Source: Afipia sp. OHSU_II-C1 (GTDB lineage: Bacteria > Pseudomonadota > Alphaproteobacteria > Rhizobiales > Xanthobacteraceae). From it: a DNA stretch of 40,253 nucleotides. The position numbers and the translations under genes are program-made. Where the stretch lies: positions 1 to 40,253 of the forward strand of contig NZ_APJI01000003.1 of the NCBI RefSeq assembly GCF_000497575.1, read 5' to 3'. Numbering within the stretch: the first letter of the stretch is position 1; each line of letters opens with the position of its first letter. The notes beneath the pieces were generated by a model. That model had not been told where the DNA came from. It was given only the letters and a program-made list of their open reading frames with translations, and did no database searches. This document shows positions 1 through 8,374 of the stretch, piece after piece.

Positions 1-64
1 TAAACGAGGGCAATCAGGGGTGCAGGTCAGCCGCAAGCTATGACAATCCTTCTCAGCAAAATAA

Positions 65-104
65 ACGATCCTATTGTTATAGTCGTTATTGATACTGACA
101 GTAT
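65..104. promoter_or_regulatory. Two adjacent dyads, possible operator region
   Basis: ATACTG and CAGTAT form a perfect 6 bp inverted repeat around one base at 92-104. Just upstream, ACGA..CTAT and ATAG..TCGT form an imperfect dyad at 65-88. On the minus strand TATAAC (complement of 76-81) resembles a -10 element. The arrangement suggests the control region of a gene beyond the left edge, read leftwards. This is inference; no regulator gene is in view. Confidence 0.3.
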
Positions 105-173
105 TTGTCGTTCTATCATTTTGTACACGGACCTGTTGACCTTGAAACGATATATATCCCTACAATCCTATTT

Positions 174-411
174 GTGAGGGGCGCTTCTCGAGGGCGCTTT
201 GAAGCGGAGCAGGATGCGGCGCCTGCGCGCGTGTCTCGCACACGCGTCGTCCGGGAGGCTGGGGTCACCGTCCGAGCGAACTACGTGGCTCTGCCGTTCG
301 CGGCTGCACGGGATGCGGATGAAGGCGGTGAAAGCTGCTGGAGGTTCGCCCGTCCCATCCGGAAGCACGGTCCCTTCGCCCAAAATCGCCGCGAATGGAG
401 CGCCGTGAGGC
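174..411 (+). repeat. Long dispersed repeat, copy 1
   Basis: The first 56 bases (174-229) are identical to 40000-40055, and similarity then continues with substitutions and a small indel to about 411 (copy 2: 40000-40253). Both copies have the same orientation. Copy 2 reaches the window edge, so the true right boundary is unknown and copy 1 may continue past 411. No transposase, terminal inverted repeat or plausible protein is visible, so it is called a non-coding dispersed repeat. Confidence 0.8.
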
Positions 412-486
412 GATGCGCCGGATCAATGGCGGGTGGCTGTTTGAAAATTGAATCTGGAAAATCGAAGTGACGCACGCGGTCGCTCC

Positions 487-512
487 GTCGTCCCCGCGAA
501 GGCGGGGACGAC
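487..512. terminator. Perfect 11 bp hairpin downstream of prfC
   Basis: GTCGTCCCCGC (487-497) pairs perfectly with GCGGGGACGAC (502-512) around a GAAG loop. It lies 39 bases past the prfC stop codon and could terminate that transcript, but no T-run follows. The same arm sequence recurs at 39784 and 39908, so it is also a member of a dispersed palindrome family. Confidence 0.5.
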
Positions 513-551
513 CTGAGAGAATTGCGCCGGCCCAGCACAAAGAAGAAGCGC

Positions 552-2171
552 TTAGGCCTTCTTCTTCACATCCTTGACGGCCGAGAACACGATGCCTTCG
601 GCGCGCTCGCGGGTGTAGCCGAGATAGAATTCGTTCTTGGCCAGGAACACCGGATCGCCATCGACGTCGTCGGCGACGCCGGAGTTGTTCGCCGTCAGGA
701 ACGCTTCGAGCTTCTTGCGATCGTCGGATGAAATCCAGCGCGCGAGCTGGAATTCGCTGATCTCGAAATCCACCGGCAGCGAGTACTCGGCGTCGAGGCG
801 CGCTTTCAGCACGTCGAGCTGCAACATGCCGACCACGCCGACCAGCGCAGGCGCGCCGTCGCGCGGACGGAACACCTGCACGACGCCCTCCTCCGACATC
901 TGCTGGAGGGCCTCCTTCAGCTTCTTGGCTTTCATCGCGTCGGTGAGGCGCACGCGGCGCAGGATTTCCGGCGCGAATGACGGCACGCCGACAAAGGTAA
1001 TGTCCTCGCCCTCGGTCAGCGTATCGCCGATCCGCAGCGTGCCGTGATTGGGGATTCCGACCACGTCGCCCGCGAATGCCTCGTCCGCGATGGCGCGATC
1101 CTGGGCGAAGAAGAACTGCGGCGACGACAGGCTCATGTTCTTCCCGGTCCGCACCAGCTTGGCCTTCATGCCGCGCGTCAGCTTGCCCGAGCACAGACGC
1201 GCAAACGCGATGCGGTCGCGGTGGTTGGGGTCCATGTTCGCCTGAATCTTGAACACGAACGCGCTCATCTTCGGATCGTCCGCCTCGACCTTGCGCTTGT
1301 CGGCGTCCTGCGCACGCGGCGACGGCGCGAAGCGGCCGAGACCTTCCAGCAGATCGCCGACGCCGAAATTGCGCAGTGCCGAGCCGAAATAGACCGGTGT
1401 CATATGGCCTTCGCGGAACGCCTGCAGATCGAACGGCTTCGAGGCTTCCTTCACCAGTTCGAGTTCGTCGGCGATCTCGCCGGTATCGAGATTGGCGTTG
1501 CGGCCCGCCAGATCGGAAATCTCGATTTTCTCCAGCGCGCCGGTCTTGGCGCCGCCGCCCTCCAGCAGGCGGATGCCACCGGTTTCGATGTCATAGGTGC
1601 CCATGAAATCGCGGCCGCGGCCGACCGGCCAGTTGATCGGCGAGGTGTCGAGCGCCAGCGTCTTCTCGATCTCGTCGAGCAGATCGAACACGTCGCGGCT
1701 TTCGCGATCCATCTTGTTGATGAAGGTCACGATCGGAATGTCGCGCAGGCGGCAGACCTCGATCAGCTTCAGCGTGCGCGCCTCGATGCCCTTGGCGGCG
1801 TCGATCACCATGACAGCCGAGTCGACTGCGGTCAGCGTGCGATAGGTGTCTTCCGAGAAGTCCTCGTGGCCCGGCGTGTCGAGCAGGTTGAACACCAGGT
1901 TCTGGAATTCGAACGTCATCACCGAGGTGACGACGGAGATGCCGCGCTCGCGCTCGATCTTCATCCAGTCGGATCGCGTGTTGCGCCGTTCGCCCTTGGC
2001 CTTGACCTGACCCGCGAGATTGATCGCGCCGCCGAACAGCAGCAGCTTTTCGGTCAGCGTGGTCTTGCCGGCGTCAGGATGGGAAATGATCGCGAATGTG
2101 CGCCGGCGCGCCACTTCTTCGGCAAGCGGCGTCAGCGAGGCGGACTCGGCGGCAATAGCGGTGTCGGACAT
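552..2171 (-). CDS. prfC: Peptide chain release factor 3
   Basis: RF3 is a ribosome-bound translational GTPase that recycles RF1/RF2 after peptide release. The 539-residue product is close to the ~530 residues usual for the family. The GTPase motifs appear in order: the P-loop HPDAGKTT at residues 31-38, [12 protein letters not shown] near residue 100, and NKMDRE near 150. The G2-region stretch RGISVVTSV fits RF3 better than EF-G. The ATG at 2171 ([10 protein letters not shown]) was chosen. An in-frame TTG at 2189 adds six residues, but neither start has a clear Shine-Dalgarno. It stands alone, divergent from the riboswitch-controlled exporter gene to its right. Confidence 0.96.
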   Translation of the reverse strand: MSDTAIAAESASLTPLAEEVARRRTFAIISHPDAGKTTLTEKLLLFGGAINLAGQVKAKGERRNTRSDWMKIERERGISVVTSVMTFEFQNLVFNLLDTPGHEDFSEDTYRTLTAVDSAVMVIDAAKGIEARTLKLIEVCRLRDIPIVTFINKMDRESRDVFDLLDEIEKTLALDTSPINWPVGRGRDFMGTYDIETGGIRLLEGGGAKTGALEKIEISDLAGRNANLDTGEIADELELVKEASKPFDLQAFREGHMTPVYFGSALRNFGVGDLLEGLGRFAPSPRAQDADKRKVEADDPKMSAFVFKIQANMDPNHRDRIAFARLCSGKLTRGMKAKLVRTGKNMSLSSPQFFFAQDRAIADEAFAGDVVGIPNHGTLRIGDTLTEGEDITFVGVPSFAPEILRRVRLTDAMKAKKLKEALQQMSEEGVVQVFRPRDGAPALVGVVGMLQLDVLKARLDAEYSLPVDFEISEFQLARWISSDDRKKLEAFLTANNSGVADDVDGDPVFLAKNEFYLGYTRERAEGIVFSAVKDVKKKA

Positions 2172-2229
2172 GATGCGAGCGTGTGGCAAAGAAACGCGGC
2201 AGGATCAAGGGTATTTGAACTCCATGCAC

Positions 2230-2258
2230 TTGCATCTTCTTTGCCGGTGAGGCATGTT
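2230..2258 (+). promoter_or_regulatory. Candidate sigma-70 promoter of gdx
   Basis: TTGCAT (2230-2235) and CATGTT (2253-2258) are 17 bases apart. A start about 7 bases after the -10 would fall at ~2265, exactly at the first riboswitch hairpin. The -10 is a weak match, so the position fits better than the sequence. Confidence 0.4.
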
Positions 2259-2263
2259 CAGGC

Positions 2264-2311
2264 AACGAGGACGGCCTCGTTTCACTCACATATCCGCAGG
2301 GACGGCCCTGT
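2264..2311 (+). ncRNA. Guanidine-II (mini-ykkC) riboswitch
   Basis: Two short hairpins with identical ACGG loops are visible. The first is a perfect 7 bp stem, AACGAGG (2264-2270) with CCTCGTT (2275-2281), loop 2271-2274. The second is CAGGG (2297-2301) with CCCTG (2306-2310), loop 2302-2305, extendable by a G-U pair. Two hairpins with ACGR loops, the second next to the ribosome-binding site, is the defining architecture of the guanidine-II riboswitch, which switches on translation of guanidinium exporters. The second stem ends 4 bases before the GGAGG at 2315-2319 of the exporter gene, so control of ribosome access is the likely mode. Gene identity and RNA structure support each other. Confidence 0.93.
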
Positions 2312-2327
2312 TGTGGAGGTATTCGCC

Positions 2328-2642
2328 ATGGCATGGACCATGCTGTTTGTTGCGGGTTTGCTGGAGATCGGCTGGGCCATCGGCCTGAAATATACCGACG
2401 GATTCACAAAATTGGCGCCGTCGGTCCTCACCATCATGAGCATGATCGCCAGCGTCCTTCTGCTCGGCCTGTCGCTGAAGACGCTGCCGGTCGGGACTGC
2501 CTACGCGGTCTGGACCGGCATCGGTTCGGTCGGAACCGCTATCCTCGGCATCTGGCTGCTGGGCGATCCCGCAACCACCCTCCGCATCGTCTGCATCGGG
2601 CTGATCGTCGCCGGAATCGTCGGCCTCAAGGTCGTGGCGTAA
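2328..2642 (+). CDS. gdx: Guanidinium exporter, SMR family (Gdx/SugE)
   Basis: This 104-residue protein has four hydrophobic segments and the invariant membrane glutamate of small multidrug resistance transporters at E13 ([12 protein letters not shown]). The [11 protein letters not shown] stretch is typical of the Gdx (SugE) branch rather than EmrE. Gdx proteins work as antiparallel dimers in the inner membrane and exchange guanidinium for protons. The ATG at 2328 follows a GGAGG at 2315-2319. The guanidine-II riboswitch directly upstream makes guanidinium export much more likely than general quaternary-ammonium resistance. The gene is monocistronic, because the next gene (pit) converges on it with a gap of six bases. 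Confidence 0.94.
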   Translation: MAWTMLFVAGLLEIGWAIGLKYTDGFTKLAPSVLTIMSMIASVLLLGLSLKTLPVGTAYAVWTGIGSVGTAILGIWLLGDPATTLRIVCIGLIVAGIVGLKVVA

Positions 2643-2648
2643 GAAAGA

Positions 2649-3659
2649 TCAGCGCCAGCCCGCCAGTGTCACGGCATAATAGGTGGCTGCTGCGACCAGC
2701 GCAGCGGCGGGGATCGTGAAGATCCAGGCCCAGACGATCGAACTCGCCACATTCCAGCGCACCGCCGACACGCGGCGCGCTGCGCCAACACCGACGATCG
2801 CGCCGGTGATGGTGTGCGTGGTCGAGACCGGGACACCGAGGAATGTCGCGGCGAACAAGGTCGCCGCCCCGCCCGTCTCGGCGCAGAATCCCTGCATCGG
2901 CGTCAGCTTGGTGATGCGCAGGCCCATGGTCCGCACAATGCGCCAGCCGCCCATCAGCGTGCCGAGCGCCATCGCCGCCTGACACGCAATCACCACCCAG
3001 AACGGTACGCTGAACTCGCCTCCGAGATAGCCCTGTGAGTACAGCAGCACCGCAATGATGCCCATGGTCTTCTGCGCATCGTTGCCGCCATGGCCGAGCG
3101 AATACAGCGAGGCCGACGCGAACTGCAAGATACGGAACGCGCGATCGACCGCGAACGGCGTCGAACGCACCGCGGCCCATGACACAATCGCCGTCAGCAA
3201 CAGGGCGAGCAAAAATCCGACCAGCGGCGAGAGCACAATCGCAAGCAGCGTTTTTGACAAACCGCTCCAGACCATGACCGAAGTCCCGGCCTTGGCCATG
3301 CCGGCACCGAGCAGTCCGCCGATCAGCGCATGCGAACTGCTGGACGGCATGCCGAGGCCCCACGTCACCAGATTCCACACGATGGCGCCGATCAGCGCAG
3401 CAAAGATCACATGCGCGTCGATCACCTCGGGATGGATGATCCCGGTGCCGATGGTCTGCGCCACATGCAGGCCGAACACGGCGAAGGCGATGAAGTTGAA
3501 GAACGCCGCCCATGCCACCGCGTATTGCGGCCGCAGCACGCGGGTCGAAACAATCGTGGCGATGGAGTTGGCGGCGTCATGCAGACCGTTGAGGAAATCA
3601 AACAGCAGTGCGACGGCGATCAATCCGACCAGGATGGGGAAAGCGAGCGAGGCGTCCAC
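2649..3659 (-). CDS. pit: Inorganic phosphate transporter, PiT family
   Basis: A 336-residue inner-membrane low-affinity phosphate (metal-phosphate:H+) symporter. The two inverted PiT signatures are visible as LNGLHDAANSIATIV near residue 25 and GHGGNDAQKTMG near the middle, with about ten hydrophobic segments. It is much shorter than E. coli PitA (about 500 residues) and like the compact rhizobial Pit. The start is GTG at 3659 with AGGA upstream. It lies 15 bases behind the DUF47 gene, so the two are almost certainly cotranscribed; in Sinorhizobium meliloti the same pair is orfA-pit. Confidence 0.93.
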   Translation of the reverse strand: MDASLAFPILVGLIAVALLFDFLNGLHDAANSIATIVSTRVLRPQYAVAWAAFFNFIAFAVFGLHVAQTIGTGIIHPEVIDAHVIFAALIGAIVWNLVTWGLGMPSSSSHALIGGLLGAGMAKAGTSVMVWSGLSKTLLAIVLSPLVGFLLALLLTAIVSWAAVRSTPFAVDRAFRILQFASASLYSLGHGGNDAQKTMGIIAVLLYSQGYLGGEFSVPFWVVIACQAAMALGTLMGGWRIVRTMGLRITKLTPMQGFCAETGGAATLFAATFLGVPVSTTHTITGAIVGVGAARRVSAVRWNVASSIVWAWIFTIPAAALVAAATYYAVTLAGWR

Positions 3660-3674
3660 TGTGCGGTCCTGACC

Positions 3675-4319
3675 TTAAACCTGCTCGATCACGATGCTGT
3701 TGATCTCGTTGGCCACGTCGTCGAATCGGTCGGCGACCTTTTCCAGATGCTTGTAGATTTCCGCACCGACCACGAAGTCCATCGTGTTGCCGTCGCGGTG
3801 CTTGAGGAAAAGCTCCTTCAAGCCGATGTCGTTGAGATCGTCGACGCGACCTTCAAGCCGCGTGATTTCCTCGGTCAAAGCGGTCAGCGTGGTGACGTTC
3901 GCGCCCATCGCCTGCATCAGCGGCACGGCCTTGCCGACGAGATTCGCGCACTGCACGAGGATGGCGCCGATCTCGCGCATCGGCGGCTCGAAGATCCGCA
4001 CTTCGAAAAGCATCACCGCCTTGGCGGTCTGCTGCATCTGGTCGATGGCGTCGTCCATCGCCGTGATCAGATTCTTGATGTCGCCGCGGTCGAACGGCGT
4101 AATGAAGGTCCGGCGGACGGCGGTCAGCACTTCGCGCGTGATCTGGTCGGCGTCGTTTTCGAACTGGTTGACGCGCTGGCAGTAAACCGGGGTCTCCTCC
4201 CCGCCGCGCATCATTCCTTCCAGCGCTTCCGCCCCCTGCACCACTGCCTGAGAATGCCGGGCAAACAGGTCAAAGAACCGCTCCTCCCGCGGCAGCAACC
4301 TACGAAACCAACCAAGCAT
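3675..4319 (-). CDS. DUF47 family phosphate transport accessory protein (PhoU-like)
   Basis: A 214-residue soluble, helix-rich protein of the DUF47/TIGR00153 family, distantly related to PhoU. Family members are usually encoded beside pit and are thought to modulate or assist Pit; the mechanism is unsettled. The N-terminus MLGWFRRLLPREERFFDLF is typical of the family, and acidic stretches such as NQFENDADQI could bind metal as in PhoU. The ATG at 4319 is preceded by GGAG at a good distance. It is the first gene of a two-gene unit with pit and matches S. meliloti orfA. A possible Pho box lies just upstream. Confidence 0.9.
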   Translation of the reverse strand: MLGWFRRLLPREERFFDLFARHSQAVVQGAEALEGMMRGGEETPVYCQRVNQFENDADQITREVLTAVRRTFITPFDRGDIKNLITAMDDAIDQMQQTAKAVMLFEVRIFEPPMREIGAILVQCANLVGKAVPLMQAMGANVTTLTALTEEITRLEGRVDDLNDIGLKELFLKHRDGNTMDFVVGAEIYKHLEKVADRFDDVANEINSIVIEQV

Positions 4320-4344
4320 CGATCTTTCTCCGGCACGACAGAAC

Positions 4345-4362
4345 GCGTCACATATCTGTCAT
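4345..4362. promoter_or_regulatory. Candidate Pho box upstream of DUF47-pit
   Basis: GCGTCAC (4345-4351), ATAT, then CTGTCAT (4356-4362) has the 7-4-7 layout of a PhoB site. The second half is a perfect CTGTCAT; the first keeps GTCA with three mismatches. It ends only ~25 bases before the ATG at 4319, too close for a classical activating position but compatible with repression. In S. meliloti PhoB is known to repress orfA-pit. Confidence 0.42.
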
Positions 4363-4455
4363 AAACCGTTTCGCAGACCAACAGGCGAAAGCCCGACGCC
4401 CAAACGCCGGTCATCCACTGATTTATCGAGGCAAAACGCTCGTAAAATCGGGCGC

Positions 4456-5421
4456 TTACAGCGATCGCTTGAAATAGTGGGCGATTTCACCGATCACGCC
4501 GCGACGGAAGGTGAGCACGCAGATCACGAAGATCGCGCCCTGAATCACCGTCACCCACTGGCCGAAGCCGGCCAGATACTGCTGCATGGCGATGATCACG
4601 AAGGCGCCGACCACCGGGCCGAACACCGTTCCGAGGCCGCCGACCAGCGTCATCAGCACGACTTCGCCGGACATGGTCCAGTGCACGTCGGTCAGCGAGG
4701 CGTTCTGCGCCACGAACACCTTCACCGCCCCTGCCAGACCCGCCAGCGTGCCGGACAGGATGAACGCCAGCAGCTTGTACTGGTCGGTCTTGTAGCCGAG
4801 CGAGATCGCGCGCTGTTCGTTCTCGCGGATCGACTTGAGCACCTCGCCGAACGGCGAGTTGATGGCCCGGTAGATCACGAGGAAGCCGAGCAGGAAAATC
4901 GCCAACACCACGTAATAGAGCGTGGTCGGCTTCGACAGGTCGAACACGCCGAACATCATGCCTTGCGGAATGCCCTGGATGCCGTCTTCGCCGTGGGTGA
5001 ACGGGGTCTGCAGGTAGATGAAGAACAGCAACTGCGACAGCGCCAGCGTGATCATCGCAAAGTAGATACCCTGGCGGCGAATGGCGATCAGGCCGGTCAC
5101 GACGCTGAGCGCGGCGGATGCCGCAACACCCAGAATGATCCCGATCTCGGGCGAGACGCCCCAGACCTTCAGGGCGTGGGCGGTCACATAGCCCGCGGTG
5201 CCGAGGAACATCGCATGGCCGAACGACAGCAGGCCGCCGTAGCCGATCAGCAGGTTGAACGCGCAGGCGAACAGCGCAAAGCACAGCGCCTGCATCACGA
5301 AGTAAGGATAGAGCCCGGTCAGCGGCACGACGGCCAGCAGGACCGTCATGATGACGAACGCGATCATTTCGTCGCTGGTGCGGCCCTTCACGGGAGCGGC
5401 GTTGTCGGTAATCGTGGTCAT
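4456..5421 (-). CDS. livM: Branched-chain amino acid-type ABC transporter permease LivM
   Basis: A 321-residue inner-membrane permease of the LivM/BPD_transp_2 family. It has about ten hydrophobic segments and family stretches such as NLLIGYGGLLSFGHAMFLG near residue 60, RENEQRAISLGY near 205 and VGGLGTVFGPVVGA near 265. The cytoplasmic ENEQRA region is where the ATPases dock. It starts one base after the livH stop codon, so the two are translationally linked. It is the last gene of the five-gene importer unit. Confidence 0.93.
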   Translation of the reverse strand: MTTITDNAAPVKGRTSDEMIAFVIMTVLLAVVPLTGLYPYFVMQALCFALFACAFNLLIGYGGLLSFGHAMFLGTAGYVTAHALKVWGVSPEIGIILGVAASAALSVVTGLIAIRRQGIYFAMITLALSQLLFFIYLQTPFTHGEDGIQGIPQGMMFGVFDLSKPTTLYYVVLAIFLLGFLVIYRAINSPFGEVLKSIRENEQRAISLGYKTDQYKLLAFILSGTLAGLAGAVKVFVAQNASLTDVHWTMSGEVVLMTLVGGLGTVFGPVVGAFVIIAMQQYLAGFGQWVTVIQGAIFVICVLTFRRGVIGEIAHYFKRSL

Positions 5422-5422
5422 G

Positions 5423-6286
5423 TCAGTTCGCCCGCCCCGTCAGTCCAGTCGGCTTTACGAGGAGCACCAGCACCATCAGCACGAAGACCACGGTGTTGGA
5501 CGCCTCGGGATAAAAATACTTGGTCAGGCCTTCGATCACGCCAAGCGCAAAGCCCGTGATGATCGAGCCCATGATCGATCCCATGCCGCCGATCACAACC
5601 ACGGCGAACACGACGATGATGAGATCCGCGCCCATCAGCGGACGCACCTGATTGATCGGCGCCGAGAGCACGCCGGCGAGTGCGGCCAGCCCCACGCCAA
5701 GACCGTAGGTCAGCGTGATCATGCGCGGCACGTTGATGCCGAACGCGCGCACCAGCGTCGGGTTCTCCGTGGCGGCGCGCAGATAGGCGCCGAGCCGGGT
5801 GCGCTCGATCAGGTACCAAGTCGCAAGACAGACCACGAGCGAGAATACAACGACCCAGCCGCGATAGATCGGCAGGTACATGAAGCCGAGATTGACGCCG
5901 CCCTTCAGAATATCGGGAATTGCGTAAGGCAGTCCGGACGAGCCGAAATAGTTCTGGAACACACCCTGGATGATCAGCGCAAGGCCGAAGGTCAGCAGCA
6001 GGCCGTAGAGATGATCGAGCCCGGTCAACCATTGCAGCATCGTACGCTCGAGCAGGATGCCGAAGCCGCCGACGATCACCGGCGCGAGGATCAGCGCCCA
6101 CCAGTAGTTGACGCCGAAAAGGTTCAACAGGAAATACGCCACGAACGCGCCCATCATGTAGAGCGCGCCGTGCGCGAAATTGATGATGTTGAGCATTCCG
6201 AAAATAACGGCCAGCCCGAGACTCAGCAGCGCGTAAAACGAGCCGTTGATCAGTCCAACCAGAAGCTGGGCGTAGAGAGCTTGCAT
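5423..6286 (-). CDS. livH: Branched-chain amino acid-type ABC transporter permease LivH
   Basis: A 287-residue inner-membrane permease that pairs with LivM to form the channel. Hallmarks are the N-terminal GLINGSFYALLSLGLAVIFG, then NFAHGALYMMGAF, and ATENPTLVRAFGIN, the ATPase-contact loop near residue 190. Length and about eight hydrophobic segments fit the family. It follows the binding-protein gene after a 79-base gap holding a strong hairpin, and is directly followed by livM. Confidence 0.93.
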   Translation of the reverse strand: MQALYAQLLVGLINGSFYALLSLGLAVIFGMLNIINFAHGALYMMGAFVAYFLLNLFGVNYWWALILAPVIVGGFGILLERTMLQWLTGLDHLYGLLLTFGLALIIQGVFQNYFGSSGLPYAIPDILKGGVNLGFMYLPIYRGWVVVFSLVVCLATWYLIERTRLGAYLRAATENPTLVRAFGINVPRMITLTYGLGVGLAALAGVLSAPINQVRPLMGADLIIVVFAVVVIGGMGSIMGSIITGFALGVIEGLTKYFYPEASNTVVFVLMVLVLLVKPTGLTGRAN

Positions 6287-6328
6287 CGTATCGATTCTTT
6301 CGCGCGCAGTTGGAGGCGATATTGAGAA

Positions 6329-6353
6329 ATGCCCGGCGGCTTTGCGCCGCCGG
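6329..6353 (-). terminator. Intra-operon hairpin after the binding-protein gene
   Basis: GCCCGGCGGC (6329-6338) and GCCGCCGGGC (6344-6353) form a perfect 10 bp stem with a 5-base loop, 13 bases past the binding-protein stop. No T-run follows, so it is more likely a partial terminator or a block to 3' degradation that keeps binding-protein mRNA in excess over permease mRNA. Confidence 0.6.
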
Positions 6354-6365
6354 GCGAATTTGCGA

Positions 6366-7586
6366 TTACTTCTTCACCAGCGGGCAGACGCTTTCCGACA
6401 GCGGCCGGAAGGCCTGCTCGGCCGGAGTGGTGCCGACCAGCTTGTAGTAATCCCATGGCCCCTTCGATTCCGAAGGCTTCTTCACTTCGAAGAGATATGC
6501 CGGCTGGATCTTGCGGCCGTTCGGCTGGATCAGGCCCTTGCCGAACAGCGGATCGTCGGTCGGCATGGACTTCATCTTCTCCACGACGGCCTTGCCGTCG
6601 TGCGGGTTGCCGCCGAGTGCTTCGAGCGCCTTGAAGTAGTGCATGAGACCGGCATAGACGCCCGCCTGCACCATGGTCGGCATGGCCTTGTTCTTCATGC
6701 GCTCAGAATAGCGCTTGGAGAACTGGCGCGTGCTGTCGTTCAGGTCCCAGTAAAACGTCTCGGTGAAGTTCAGGCCCTGCGCAACATTCAGGCCGAGCGA
6801 ATTGACGTCGCTGATGAACATCAGCATGCCGGCCAGCTTCTGTCCGCCTTTGACGATGCCGAATTCGGCCGCCTGCTTGATCGAGTTCGTGGTGTCGCCG
6901 CCCGCGTTCGCCAGACCGACGATCTTCGCCTTCGAGGCCTGCGCCTGCAGCAGGAACGACGAGAAGTCCGACGAGTTCAGCGGATGCTTGACGCTGCCGA
7001 GAACCTTGCCGCCTGCCTTAGTCACGGCCGCAGTGGTGTCGCGCTCGAGCGCGGCGCCGAATGCGTAGTCAGCGGTGAGGAAGAACCAGGTGTCACCACC
7101 GGCCTTCACCAGCGCTGTGCCGGTGCTGTTGGCCAGCATGTAGGTGTCGTAGGTCCAGTGCACGACGTTCGGCGAGCACTGCGCGTTGGTCAGATCCGAC
7201 GACGCCGCGCCGGAGTTGATCATGATGGAGTTCTTCTCGGTGACGACGTTCTTCACCGCGAGCGCAACGCCGGAATTCAGAACGTCGACGATCACGTCAA
7301 CCTTCTCGACGTCGATCCACTGACGGGCCGTCGTGGTCCCGACATCAGGCTTGTTCTGGTGATCTGCCGAAATGACATCGATCTTCCAGCCCTTCTTGGC
7401 AAGGCCGGAGTCCTCGACAGCCATCTGCGCGGCAAGAGTCGAGCCCGCTCCGCCCACGTCGGCGTAAAGCCCGGACATATCGGTCAGGTTGCCGATCTTG
7501 ACGACCTTGTCCTGCGCGAACGCGCTGGTTCCTGCGCCGACCATCAGCGCGGTACCCAGCATGAGTGCCGAAATCGTGTTTTTCAT
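6366..7586 (-). CDS. ABC transporter periplasmic substrate-binding protein (Liv/Peripla_BP_6 type)
   Basis: A 406-residue periplasmic binding protein that delivers ligand to LivH/LivM. The Sec signal peptide is clear: MKN, a hydrophobic core to about residue 20, and cleavage after TSAFA (A24). The mature part begins with VKIGNLTDMSGLYADVGG, the ligand-pocket strand of type I binding folds. The start ATG has AGGAGG (7595-7600, complement) upstream. Substrate cannot be read from sequence. In Rhodopseudomonas and Bradyrhizobium this expanded family covers branched-chain amino acids, amides and aromatic acids, so the liv name is only positional. Confidence 0.92.
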   Translation of the reverse strand: MKNTISALMLGTALMVGAGTSAFAQDKVVKIGNLTDMSGLYADVGGAGSTLAAQMAVEDSGLAKKGWKIDVISADHQNKPDVGTTTARQWIDVEKVDVIVDVLNSGVALAVKNVVTEKNSIMINSGAASSDLTNAQCSPNVVHWTYDTYMLANSTGTALVKAGGDTWFFLTADYAFGAALERDTTAAVTKAGGKVLGSVKHPLNSSDFSSFLLQAQASKAKIVGLANAGGDTTNSIKQAAEFGIVKGGQKLAGMLMFISDVNSLGLNVAQGLNFTETFYWDLNDSTRQFSKRYSERMKNKAMPTMVQAGVYAGLMHYFKALEALGGNPHDGKAVVEKMKSMPTDDPLFGKGLIQPNGRKIQPAYLFEVKKPSESKGPWDYYKLVGTTPAEQAFRPLSESVCPLVKK

Positions 7587-7660
7587 TATCTTTTCCTCCT
7601 GGATGCCGCTTGTTGCGGCGTTGTCGTTACTCGTGGACTTTCTGTTCTAAAAAGTTACCG

Positions 7661-8374
7661 TTACACACCCAGATAGGTGTGCAGTTTCTCCATGTTGGCC
7701 TGGAGTTCGGAGTTTGCGAACGCATCGATGATCTTGCCGTGCTCGACGATGTAGTAGCGGTCGGCGACCGTGGAGGCGAAACGGAAGTTCTGCTCGACCA
7801 GAAGGATGGTGAAGCCTTCCGCCTTCAGGCGTTTGATCATGTGCCCGATCTGCTGGATGATGACCGGTGCGAGACCTTCGGTCGGCTCGTCCAGCATCAG
7901 GAAGCGCGCGCCGGTGCGCAGGATGCGGGCGATAGCCAGCATCTGCTGCTCGCCGCCGGACAATTTGGTGCCCTGGCTGCCGAGACGCTCCTTGAGATTG
8001 GGGAACAGTTCGAAAATCTGGTCGAGGGTCATGCCGCCGCCGCGGATGGTTGGCGGCAGCATCAGGTTTTCCTTGACGTCGAGGCTCGCGAAAATGCCGC
8101 GCTCCTCCGGACAGAACGCAACGCCAAGGCGCGCGATCTTGTCGGACGGCAGGCGGATCATCTCCTTGTTCTCGAACTCGACGGAGCCCGTGCGCTTGCC
8201 GATGATTCCCATCACCGATTTCAGCGTCGTGGTCTTGCCCGCGCCGTTGCGGCCGAGCAGCGTCACCACCTCGCCCGGGCGCACATCGAAGTTCATGCCG
8301 TGAAGGATGTGGGACTCGCCGTACCACGCTTCGAGATTCTTGACGGTCAGCACCGGAGCGCCCGTATTACTCAT
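7661..8374 (-). CDS. livF: ABC transporter ATP-binding protein LivF
   Basis: A 237-residue cytoplasmic ATPase subunit. Walker A is GRNGAGKTT near residue 40, the signature is LSGGEQQMLAIAR near 140 and Walker B is RFLMLDEPTEGL near 160. The stretch EGLAPVIIQQIGHMIKRL is characteristic of LivF. It overlaps the end of livG by eight bases, indicating coupled translation. The binding-protein gene begins 74 bases later. Confidence 0.94.
   Translation of the reverse strand: MSNTGAPVLTVKNLEAWYGESHILHGMNFDVRPGEVVTLLGRNGAGKTTTLKSVMGIIGKRTGSVEFENKEMIRLPSDKIARLGVAFCPEERGIFASLDVKENLMLPPTIRGGGMTLDQIFELFPNLKERLGSQGTKLSGGEQQMLAIARILRTGARFLMLDEPTEGLAPVIIQQIGHMIKRLKAEGFTILLVEQNFRFASTVADRYYIVEHGKIIDAFANSELQANMEKLHTYLGV

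Larger units (their letters stand above)
1..551. other. Gene-free left edge
   Basis: No convincing gene is present. The first ~170 bases are clearly richer in A+T than the rest and hold two dyads (65-88 and 92-104). From 174 there is a ~240 bp repeat that recurs at the right end of the window, and a perfect hairpin lies at 487-512. Open frames here, such as the one at 105-470, lie largely in the repeat, lack a ribosome-binding site and resemble no family I know, so they are not called. Confidence 0.6.

Noticed and set aside
105..470. Open frame of 121 codons at the left edge
   Set aside because: It runs mostly through the dispersed repeat, has no ribosome-binding site and its product resembles no protein family; the same frame reappears in the repeat copy at 40000.
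1044..2642. 532-codon frame that would fuse an N-terminal extension to Gdx
   Set aside because: The first ~400 codons are antisense to prfC. The SMR protein begins at the ATG at 2328 behind the riboswitch and a good Shine-Dalgarno.
4477..5559. 360-codon antisense frame over livM
   Set aside because: Histidine- and glutamine-rich shadow without family features; livM fits perfectly on the minus strand.
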